DNA of 64,000 nt from assembly GCF_029227915.1 (NCBI RefSeq), contig NC_079879.1, positions 26,540,501-26,604,500 of the forward strand. Direction: 5' to 3'. Source of the DNA: Hydractinia symbiolongicarpus. Taxonomy: Eukaryota; Cnidaria; Hydrozoa; Anthoathecata; Hydractiniidae. This document shows, piece after piece, positions 1 to 9,027 of this stretch. Numbering within the stretch: the first letter of the stretch is position 1; each line of letters begins with the position of its first letter. The notes under the pieces were generated by a model, which ran no database searches, was not told the origin of the DNA, and saw only the letters and a list, made by a program, of their open reading frames with translations. Position numbers and translations under genes: made by a program.

Positions 1-3000
1 TAAAAAAATTAAAAAATTATGGAAGCCAAAATCTGTTAATTAAGCAATACTAAGCGGTTTTGATGTTTTACTGTAAAATACAGATCTTAGGTTAAAAGCA
101 CACTTGGTTAAGGGTTGCCTTGTATTTTGTTTTAGTGCATTGAATCCCTCTGGTTCGCAAGATAAACTTTCCTACGTAAATAGAAGAATCGAAGCTTTTT
201 AGAAAGGTGTGAAGACGTGGGTAATAAGTAAATGCAAAGACAATATGTATTAAAATGACATATTTACTAAGTTTAATAAGGATCTTAAACACATTATTGT
301 CTTACTGGCTCTATTTCTTATAGTCACTTGACTAGGTCAAAGAATTTTGAAAAACAAAGTAAGTCTTTATATTGATTAAATTAAGGGTAACAAAATAATA
401 TACAGGATTATTTTTGTTCTCAACCCACCTTAGACTATATCCTCAGTACTTATCTTATTAAATAGGTATTCTTTATCTAAAATAAGAAAGTTCATATAAA
501 ACATATATATTTTCCTGTGTGGCATGATTGATCAATTTGCATTAGTGACTTTAGAAACTAGAAGTTATAATTGAGACAATTAAAAATTTAATTTCTGTCA
601 AAGCCACAACCTAATGAAGGTTTCACTATAGTGTTTATCCCACTACTTTAATGACGCATATACACCGTCGGTTTAAAATAAATTTTTAAACGTTATGTAA
701 GGGTTGATGAGTAGAAAGAATTTGCAACAACACGCACAGCGTTGCTTCCTTGTCTCAATTTAGATACAATCTACGCAGGACATCTCGAACTCTCGAACTC
801 TCAGGGGACCGACGAAAAAGTTTGAGATATCAAGAGTTTACGATAAAGTATATTTGAGATATTGAGCGTCGAAGGCCTTTAAAGCCCGAGATAGCGAAAC
901 ACCCTTACGACACCTTTATTCGTCGACCCTGTCTGCCATTTTTTATAGGTTTGCATTTCCCAACCAACGTTTTTACCACGAGATTCTGCTTGGCAGTTAT
1001 TTTTGAAATAAAGAGGATTTCAAAAATCCCAAATTATAAACATTCGAAATTCTCTTTGATGTATCAATCGAACTTTTTATAAAATCGAATATGTGTGTTT
1101 GAAAATTATAGGAAACATTCTAGATAAGTCATAAAATAAGCTAAAAGGATCCAAATAATAATTCGAAAAAGCGAAAGTTCGTGATAGGTTATACATCCCT
1201 TGTAGATTTTTTGTTTTGTTCTGTCTTGTTTGACGTAAAAAATGTAGGATTTGATGACATGTTTTGCTACCGTTTCGAAAAAAAGAGTCAATATAAGGAG
1301 GGTTTTTTGCAATAGAATGACTTCGTTGTTCATATGAGTGGGTCTGTTATGCGGGCTGATATCCTTTTACGTTCGAATGAGGCGAGTTGGCGAGGTTAGG
1401 CGGGCTGACGAAAGTCACGAAAGTTTGTTTATATATTCAAATTTTTTTCACATCGCATTGTAAAAGTTACAAAAATTCTTCAAAAAACATAATTTTTTAT
1501 TTTGTCAAAACAATAAAAACATCACAATAAATTTGATGATAATTTTATTCACCTGGAGTGTTTTATATATTTATTGTTCGCCATGCATACAATATTATTT
1601 CTACCAATAGTTTAAAGGCTATATAAATTTACAAAACAGTTTATTTATCAATATTTTTGTCATTTCCGTACAGAAAAAGAAAAAAGAAATTTTACAAAGA
1701 AAATAACTCATGCACAAAGATAAAAAAGTCCGAATTCAGAAATTGCCGAGAACCCGGTACCAATATGTCAAGATCTCAGTTAGCCGGGTTGTTTGTTTTT
1801 ATATGTTTGTTTTTATATGTATTTTTATATTTATATATGCATATGTTTTAACACATATTTGTTTTGTGAAGCGCTTTTTTATTGTGAGTACAACCCAGCT
1901 GCATTTTGAGCACGTTAAGAATTTGATAAAAAGATTGAAAGTTTCTCGTTATTTTTTCTCGCACAGAAGTTATATGTCAATAAAATTTGTGGACACCAAA
2001 AGAATGTGCTGTTGACAAATTTTCAAGTTAAGAATTAATTAAAATAAATATTATTGCCGCAAATATTTTGGAAAGATACAATTGGTGATTAACATAATAA
2101 GTCGTAATGGATGTGTAGCATGAAATTTTAATATGTTTTGTACATCCCAACCTTCCATTCAATTATACCAGTTTCAGTTCATTAGAATTAATTGTGTTAA
2201 AATGACACAATTTTTTTTATTTTGTTTTATGTGGAAATTTCCTTAACAATTTTTTTTCTGCCCTTTATCAAAACTTCCAAACTACACGGCCTCCCTAAAT
2301 ATATAATATTTATATAATTAAGAACCACCATATACGACTTCTGTGTTAAAGGAGGGGCGAACACATATATTGTGCTATCCACAAATAAATTTTAAGCGAG
2401 AAAAAAAAAGTTAAAAATAGAATAAATTCTAAAATCTACTAAAAATGTTTCAGAACTAAAAATCAATATTACCTTAAGAATTGTTGTGGCTGTGTTGAGA
2501 GAAAATTTTTACTGACCAGCAGTAAACATCAAAAATAAGATCTGCAACTCAACATAACTCTAAATATTTTTTTTGTAGAAACAGAATTTTGTAACCCTCC
2601 CTAATACTTCTTGGATCTTTAGAATCACGGCCAAAAATATTAAATAATTAGTTTTGTAACTATATTTATGTGCACAACCAGAAAGCCATACATAATGGTT
2701 GTTTTTGTGTATACATTTTTTACGCCATCTGTACATTATAAAAGAGAAAATATATTACTTACTTACTTACTTTTATTCATCAGCCGTGCCGCAGCGCAGT
2801 TCGCCTCTCCTTTAATATGTGCGCGGGATTTGCGGAACGTGAGCATTTTAACCCGTTAGTGGCCCTTTAATTATATAAATATATCTCGAGGTATGATAAT
2901 GTAATTTTTTCTAGTTTCTCCAGTTAAAAAAAAATTGGTTTAGAAGCTACGATATAGGGTATAAAGAAAGTGCCAGCGTAAAAATATTATTTCGACCCCC

Positions 3001-3485
3001 GTTCATATTATGTTCGCAAATCGAATGAAACTTGCTACATTCCTAGTATGTCACAAAAGAAACAAAATAGCAGATACATTTTTACTTATGTCAGCACACT
3101 TGATGTGACGTCATCGAAAACTTGAAATTCAATTACTTTAATTCTAGATCAAATTTTTACATTCTGTTTGAAATTTCTGAAACCTAAATGGAAGTTATTT
3201 AGCATATTTTTCGTTTTTTACATAGTTCGCATAAAAAATTGCCCGAAAAACCATTTTTTACGATTTTCCTAAAAAACCGTGAAATAGGATTAATCACGTG
3301 TTCACAGCATGCAGAATGATTTTATTTGATGAAACAAAGTTGTGTTGTAAGTTTTAAGTTCTAAGGATAATCATAACAAGAGTTGTCATATTTTCTCGAT
3401 TATAAGAATTTCATAGAAATTCTTAGGGGTAGTTTCGAATAATAACCTCTGAATGGTTTGGGACCTAAAAATTTAGCATGCAGGT
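1..3485. other. Unit 1, left flank of the transposon: no gene seen
   Basis: AT-rich DNA with only short unconvincing reading frames. Local structure: a short duplicated CTCGAACT motif near 790, a stretch rich in GAGATAT-like words at 825-900, four TTAC units near 2,756, and a TGACGTCA word near 3,112. I see no splice-supported coding exon and no RNA gene. The same sequence recurs at 9,028-12,512 and, up to about 20,720, in unit 3. Confidence 0.7.
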
Positions 3486-3494
3486 GTCATAGAT
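3486..3494. repeat. Target-site duplication, left (unit 1)
   Basis: GTCATAGAT directly abuts the first base (C3495) of the transposon and is repeated without mismatch at 8,558-8,566 directly after its last base. The match stops exactly at the element on both sides, as expected for a 9-bp duplication. Confidence 0.85.
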
Positions 3495-3573
3495 CATCCT
3501 CGTCCCCAGGGTCTTGTGGCCCCTGAGCCGTTATTTCGGAGTGGCCAACAATGACCCTGGAACAGGCTGGTCA
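3495..3573. repeat. Left two-tier inverted repeat of the transposon (copy 1)
   Basis: The outer 17 bp pairs with the right end (two mismatches). The inner 19 bp at 3,555-3,573 pairs perfectly with 8,483-8,501. Terminal plus subterminal repeats at matching distances from both ends are typical transposase-binding architecture. The role is inferred. Confidence 0.8.
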
Positions 3574-3581
3574 TGTGATAC

Positions 3582-3610
3582 AAAAATGCCCAGATATACT
3601 GGGCATTTTT
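3582..3610. promoter_or_regulatory. Stem-loop between left end and helicase start (copy 1)
   Basis: AAAAATGCCCA and TGGGCATTTTT form a perfect 11-bp stem around a 7-nt loop, just inside the subterminal repeat and about 90 bp before the helicase ATG. The same hairpin lies at 12,609-12,637. It could be a structural part of the transposon end or lie in the 5' leader of the helicase mRNA; the function is unknown. Confidence 0.6.
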
Positions 3611-3703
3611 GAAATTCCAGAGATAATGAGATGCAAATTTGACGCTCGTCTCAAGCTTTAACAGAGACGCATTAATACAAGCGAGATAGGAGATAGCCAA
3701 AAG

Positions 3704-5137
3704 ATGGATGTGTTGAAACGTTTGGATTTTGTATTTAATTTGCACGAAGGTTTTCCTTCTCACTACCTTAAGCCTAAACAAGTTCAATGTTTTGAAGCTC
3801 TTTTAAAGGGCAGGGATGTTGTAGCTGTCCTTCCTACGGGTTATGGAAAGTCGTTAATTTTTCAACTTCTTCCTGACGTTATACCACAAAAAAGTACAAG
3901 GAATATCGTTATTGTGGTGTGTCTTTTATCTTCAATTATAGAAAACCAAGTGCAGTTTTTAAACAGTGTTGGTATTTCAGCAATGTCACTTCATTGCAAT
4001 AATAGTTCCACAAGCTCTTATGAAAGTTTGTTTGCCGAAATGAAAACTCATGAAGAAATCAAAATATCAAAAAAGGTGCAAGAAGGGGATATAAATCTAC
4101 TCTTCGCTCATCCAGAGGCAATACTTTCCGAGCAAGGCAGAAATTTATTAAAGTCAACTGTGTATCAAGATAATGTTGTTGGAATTGTTATTGACGAGGC
4201 CCATTGTGTAGAATTTTGGTAAGTATATATATACTGTTTTTTTCTTCTCATATATATATTTAAGAACAAGTTAGCTACATCTTAGAAACATTTTTGACTA
4301 AGTTAAAGTAATTTACAATGTTATGACTAGCTATGTGTACTGTATTGTGGAAAACCTAAAGTAGATAAGCTACCTGCAACTCTGCAGTTCGGGTGCAAGT
4401 CCTGATTGGGTTTTTGTACAATAGCTGGTCATGTCATTAAATTACCTCGAATAGCTAGCTATACATATGGAGTCAAAAAAAACTATTCATTTCATTTTGA
4501 TTTTACGTTTCGATTATTTCTTTGTCAGGTTGACAAAGAAAATAATTAATAAAAAATATATAACAAAAAAAATTAATAAGATGCTGCTCTAAAAAGGACT
4601 ATGTACTTTTATATAAAAAAAAAAAATTAACCAATAAAATATCTAAATATACATTTCAGGGGAGAAGAATTTAGAAAAGATTTTAAAGAACTTTCCACAG
4701 TGCGCACTTATTTTCTAAAAGCATCTATGTTAGCCCTTACTGCAACTGCCTCACCTCATCATATAACAAGTTTAGTGAAGTCATTGAATATGTCAACAGC
4801 AAAAGTTATCAGAGTAAATCCCAACCGCAAAAACATATTTCTTGACAAAAAGATCCGTAAAAGTAATGCTTCTGGATTCGAAAGCTATGAGAATATATTG
4901 TTACCTATAGCAAATTCATTAAATTCAGTAAGAGAACAATTTCCAATGACAATCATTTATATGAAATTAAAATATTGTGGTCTTGCCTTTAATCTATTTG
5001 AAAGAATTTTAAGCACATTTCAATACGTGGGATTTGAAAAAACACCATCTAGTCGTTTGTTTTGTCAATACCATGCACCACAGACAAAAGCTATGAAATT
5101 ATCATTTGTTTGGGCCTCCCAAAGAGCTTGCCGCTGA
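3704..5137 (+). CDS. RecQ-like DNA helicase of the transposon, truncated (copy 1)
   Basis: Two exons, 3,704-4,218 and 4,660-5,137, join across a TG|G codon; donor GTAAGT and acceptor TTTCAG are good, and the joined frame is open for 330 residues. Superfamily 2 RecQ signatures are in order: motif 0 LKPKQVQCF (22-30), Walker A PTGYGKS (44-50), DEAH box DEAHCVEFWGEEF (from 164) and motif III LALTATAS (196-203). A motif IV-like TIIYMK follows. The frame then stops after HAPQTKAMK, well before the VI-type arginine finger and zinc-binding region of normal RecQ proteins. Another frame at 5,112-5,219 encodes a plausible tail (GPPKELAADICY...), so a deletion or frameshift around 5,095-5,112 is likely. 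ATP-dependent unwinding is unlikely from this product. The cellular BLM/WRN-type RecQ reading was rejected because of the transposon context. Confidence 0.85.
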
Positions 5138-5219
5138 CATTTGTTACACAAGCTCACAATCAAACATAGGTGCCCCTGATTTATCCATGTTAGATGAGAA
5201 CATTGCTAAAGAAGTTTAA
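5112..5219 (+). pseudogene. Out-of-frame tail of the RecQ-like helicase (copy 1)
   Basis: After the helicase stop region, a different frame reads GPPKELAADICYTSS... through ...LSMLDENIAKEV and a TAA. It has ordinary protein composition and no internal stop, and follows directly on the helicase exon, so I read it as the remaining C-terminal coding sequence, put out of frame by an indel or deletion. An unrecognised short intron is the alternative. Confidence 0.45.
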
Positions 5220-5516
5220 AATATTTTGTCAAAGTATTTTTGAGAAAATACATATACACTTTGTTTCATAAAAATACCAAAAGTCTTCCTACAGAGGTCA
5301 GTAGAGTATTATATTGTTTAAAGAAGAGTATGACCAGCCTTTTATATCTATGCTTTATGAAAAGAGTGTATATATTTTTTTTCTTGATACTAGTTTCACG
5401 CAACAAACTGTCCAAAAATTTGAAATAAAAACATATATATAGAGAGTAAAAGTTTAGTAAAATATATAAAGTAGAAAAAAACCCATCCAAAACCATCACA
5501 AATAACTTATATACTT

Positions 5517-7885
5517 CTAATTTTCTGGTAGTTCACTTAGATGTTTTTTAATCCATTTTTGATGTTCCATGACGTTGATATATCGAAGTGGAGATCGTCT
5601 TATATTCGGAAAACTAGAATGGTGGCGCAATGGTGCATGGTCAAAAGGCTTAATTGTCAGCAGATCAGCAATCATTTCCTTTTCGTCTTGACTTGAATCA
5701 CGGGTTTGATGTTGTACTGACAGAGGATGGATCCCTGATGTGTTGTCATAATTTTTTGAAATTTCTCTGATACCACTTACAGCTTTACATACCTTGCTAA
5801 TAGATTGAACAGTTTTATTAGGGCCCATTCTTTGAACAATGCTCTTGCTTAACTTGTTGCAAATTTCCTGAGCAAGATCTTCTTCCATATTATTTCCAGG
5901 ACCACCTCTCCAATTAACAAAAAAGCCATATTTAAACTGTTCTGATAAACGTGGTGTCAACATACATTCAATTTGTGCAATGCTAACGAACATTTCAATA
6001 GAATACTTACTAAAACCTCCTAGTGATCTGAATACAGTTAACAAAAGCTTTTGATTAATAAGGTTACGTTTACGTTGCAAAATTAAAATAGTAAGAAAAA
6101 TCGAACATAACCCATAGTTCTTGACATAATCATCCCCTCCTGTGACATTTGGATTTTTTTGGAACAAAAAATTTTGAACAAATGTACCTAACACATCATC
6201 AAAATACCTTCTTTGCTTTTCTTTGTCATGTGTAATGTTGACTGGAAACAGATAATTTGATGGTCTGTCTTCTAGAGAGCTCATACCCAGAAATTTCATT
6301 AATGCGACGATTATGTAGGCACGACCCGTACTTAAAAATAATTGTTCACTACCTTCATATGAATCTAATACTTTAGACGGTTTCGCATCCTTTCGGTTAT
6401 ACTTTTCCCTGAAATATTTAAGAGTTCCAATTTCTTTGACTGATTTAGGTGCATAAAGCAGGGAATAACTGTACTGCAATAGTGACGCTTTGCAATGCCA
6501 CATCACAGGTTTAAATGGAGCACAGTGTTCCAAACGGTCAGATGGTGTGTGTGCTCCACCAAGAAGGTGTTTTGCACCAGCAAACCGAACTCTTGTGAGC
6601 TGGTCTCCAGAAAAAGGTATTTTCATTTCCCTCATGGGATCGTCTTCAGTAAAAACAACATGACCAATGGTCTGACCAGGATCTGCTTGATAGTCACCAT
6701 CTACTGTATTTGGTAAGCGCTGTGGGTCTGGTAACTTCTCTAACTGTCCCGCTTGATAGTAGATTTCTGCAATCCAATTTTCAAACGTTCTAAGAATTTC
6801 AACACAGTCTGAATATTTTGATTCGTTTGCGTTAATAATTGGCATGGAAATAATGGTTGATTTTTGTTTCATGCATTCACTATGTGGGTGAGGTAAATGC
6901 ACTGGCAGCACGTTTTTTAAAAATTTAAATTGTGAAAGAAATTCCAACATTATTCTCCCAATTAAAATTTTCGAGGTGTCAGCATAATGTTGCCATTCTT
7001 GAAAATTTGGCATAAACAAATTTTGTGATGCAGTACGTACACTTTTGATTAAAGGAATATCATTAGACAGATGTTGCAATGGTATTCGATTTTCAATTAG
7101 ATTACTGGCCATCATGTGGAGGTCGTTATTGTCAACATTTTGCAAGAATGGTGTTAATTCTCTGTAGTCGACTTAATTCATGCCATCTAATCTGCATTAA
7201 CACTGAATAGACAAAACAAAGTTTAACTTTTAAACTATTACTCAAGGGTTGGTGTAATTTGCCAGTGCTTGCTAGCAAAATTTTTAACAATAAAGAATGA
7301 TTTGATTCTAACTCTTCCCATAAACTTTCGAAATCAAATGTCTGTAAGCCATTGTAGCTTGTATCATGTAAGTATGATGGTTTAGTTCTCCTACAAAGTT
7401 TTGCAAAATCACTTTCAACCTCCAGCAACATTTTACTTTCAAAGTCTACTAGGAATTTTCACAATTTTCTTTATTTCTTTGTATGTTTGTGACATCACAG
7501 AGAGCAGGTTTATTTTCAAAAAGCTTCTTTTTTGCCACAGATGTGGTTTTACTTGGTGAAGAAACTGCACAACGTTTAACTGAAACATTTTGTCTATGTA
7601 AACTTTGATTTTTTGGCACTGACATCGGTATTCATGCATTTTTTGAATAAACGATATACATTTACGACATATAGCATCAGACATTCCATCATCTTGTGAC
7701 ACTCTTTTTCCACATGTTTGCTCAATTTTAAATGTTAGGTAAATTTTTTCTCCACTTTTTGAAAAACATTTTGTCACATGGTTTTGAGCAGTGACAATAC
7801 AGCATAACCGACAAAGCACTTCATTTTTAGGTAAAGTGGCATGTTTAGTATATATCTTTGTTGGTGTATTAACAACTTCAGCCAT
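5517..7885 (-). pseudogene. Cys-rich + DUF6589-type putative transposase, three frames (copy 1)
   Basis: Three blocks read on the minus strand. Block A starts at an ATG (MAEVVN, 7,885) and runs to 7,439; it has a Cys cluster, CRLCC, KCF, TCG, ICRKC and YRCQC, resembling ZAD or Cys8-type zinc modules. Block B is open 7,458-7,132 and contains FESLWEELESNH and a hydrophobic VKLCFVYSVLMQIRW helix. Block C is open 7,172-5,517 and carries the family core: VDNND, a PHPHSECMKQKS segment, SGDQLT (near residue 180 of 542), MWHCK (215), GTLKYFREKYNRKD, FFVNWRGGPGNN-EEDL (408-424) and MGPNK. I recognise this order as the DUF6589 family. The blocks lie in three frames and overlap, so at least two indels or deletions have occurred. 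A region usual between B and C seems missing. DNA transposition by an RNase-H-like fold is inferred, not shown. Confidence 0.75.
7439..7885 (-). pseudogene. Cys-rich N-terminal block of the DUF6589 protein (copy 1)
   Basis: This block has CxxC pairs at the start (CRLCC) and near the end (CRKC), spaced by single Cys and a CQC, about nine cysteines in some 75 residues. That spacing suggests a treble-clef ZAD-like zinc fold used for DNA binding or dimerisation. The frame ends TGA at 7,439-7,441 while block B is already open in another frame, so the module was probably once continuous with the DUF6589 part. Confidence 0.55.
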
Positions 7886-8111
7886 TACAATGTGAAGATG
7901 ACATTGACAAAAGTACTCCAAAACTGACTTGAAACATTTGCACTGTTATCACTACTAACTTAGCAATATGTAGCTAGCTAAACTAAAACAAAAAAACAAT
8001 ATAGTTACTATATTCCTTTGTACACTCAACATAAAGTAGTTTAAACATAGTAGGCTGTTTCATATACAGAAGGAAAAAAAAGGCTTATTACTTATTGCAT
8101 TACTTTAGCGA

Positions 8112-8131
8112 AAAGGTAGCTAGCTACCTTT
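8112..8131. promoter_or_regulatory. 20-bp perfect palindrome upstream of the transposase gene (copy 1)
   Basis: AAAGGTAGCTAGCTACCTTT is self-complementary over 20 bp, about 230 bp upstream of the MAEVV start. GCTAGCT words also occur near 7,970 and 4,450 in the element. It might bind a dimeric protein, for instance the Cys-rich product itself; this is inference. The same palindrome is at 17,145-17,164. Confidence 0.4.
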
Positions 8132-8482
8132 ATGTCTAATCTGCTACAACGTCAACAAATCAGTAAAGCTAGTGACATTTGCATCTTAATGTCTGGTCTG
8201 CTACACAACAAATCAGTAAAGGTAGTTACATTTGCCTGTATTTTACATGCACCTAAAAACTTAAATTTCTATCTATTCCTGGTGTCTTATGTTACATATA
8301 ATAATAATAACTAGCTATATATATACATAATATCACAATCCCTAATCTTTTCTAATGTTGAGTCAATTTTTTAAAGCTGGAGACCAACAGCCCAGCTGCC
8401 AAGTTTGTTGTTACTGCCGCGAAAGACAACTATGCATAAATTATACTTTAGGTATAATTATCATAAATTATAAGCGATCATG

Positions 8483-8557
8483 TGACCAGCCTGTTCCAGG
8501 GCCTTTTCGCCGCTATCAGCTTTATCAACAAGGCAAAATGCCCTGGGAACGAGGTTG
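8483..8557. repeat. Right two-tier inverted repeat of the transposon (copy 1)
   Basis: TGACCAGCCTGTTCCAGGG (8,483-8,501) is the exact complement of the left subterminal repeat. The terminal CCCTGGGAACGAGGTTG ends at 8,557 and is followed at once by the second copy of the 9-bp duplication. Confidence 0.8.
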
Positions 8558-8566
8558 GTCATAGAT
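8558..8566. repeat. Target-site duplication, right (unit 1)
   Basis: GTCATAGAT, identical to 3,486-3,494, directly follows the terminal TTG of the element. Confidence 0.85.
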
Positions 8567-9027
8567 AAATGTGAAACTCAGTAAGTATCATAACATGGCA
8601 TAAAGGAAATATTTAAAAAAAACCGTCGGGGGGGGGGGGAAGAACCCCCCGGACTGAATAGGGTTAACATAATACTTAATCCAAGAAATGTAAAAAATGC
8701 ATTAGAACTTGTTGACTTTTTCTATACGGAGAAATTTTATAGAAAGTTCATAGAAATACAATTTTCTTACCCAAAATATTTACGAAAGGTGCGAAAAGAT
8801 TTTATATATGGTAATAAGCAATAAACATAGTTTTGACTTCTTCCGGAAATTTGTGAGTAGGGGATGCGTGTATTACTATTAGGCTGCACCTAAATTGTAC
8901 ATAACTTAAGCCCTAGAAAGTAATTAAAGCAAAGAACTTGGTCAGTTGAAAGAGTTAAAAATTGATACAAGTATAGTGTTGACATCAATTGAATCCTTTA
9001 AACAAGCCCGATCTTTTAGTCAATGCG
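8567..9027. other. Unit 1, right flank: poly-G tract, no gene
   Basis: Contains a run of 12 G at 8,628-8,639 followed shortly by CCCCCCGG, so a local G/C fold-back or G-quadruplex is possible. The rest is AT-rich and without coding signal. The end joins directly to the start of unit 2. Confidence 0.7.

Larger units (their letters stand above)
3495..8557. mobile_element. RecQ/DUF6589 DNA transposon, copy 1 (Academ-like, tentative)
   Basis: A 5,063-bp element bounded by a perfect 9-bp duplication. Its ends are CATCCTCGTCCCCAGGG on the left and, reverse-complemented, CAACCTCGTTCCCAGGG on the right. A second inverted pair, CCCTGGAACAGGCTGGTCA (19 bp, no mismatch), sits about 60 bp inside each end (3,555-3,573 and 8,483-8,501). 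Inside are a RecQ-like helicase gene (+) and a convergent Cys-rich/DUF6589 gene (-). A helicase next to a transposase with a Cys-rich N-terminus recalls the AcademH lineage of Academ elements. Academ is reported, as I recall, with 3-4 bp duplications, so the 9-bp duplication argues for caution. Both genes are disrupted, so this copy is probably not autonomous. Confidence 0.85.

Noticed and set aside
780-900. Cluster of GAGATAT and CTCGAACT words in each unit
   Set aside because: Short, imperfect and without clear periodicity; not enough to call a repeat or site.
1657-2015. Overlapping small frames repeated in all three units
   Set aside because: They recur only because the whole unit is duplicated; composition is low-complexity and hydrophobic without motifs.
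2756-2772. TTAC tetranucleotide run
   Set aside because: Only about four units, common in AT-rich DNA.
3704-5137. Host BLM/WRN/RECQL gene
   Set aside because: The gene lies inside a bounded transposon next to a DUF6589 gene, lacks the second lobe, and is duplicated with the element.
3495-8557. Firm assignment to the Academ superfamily
   Set aside because: Gene content is similar, but the 9-bp duplication disagrees with what I recall for Academ and I could not run a comparison. Kept as tentative.
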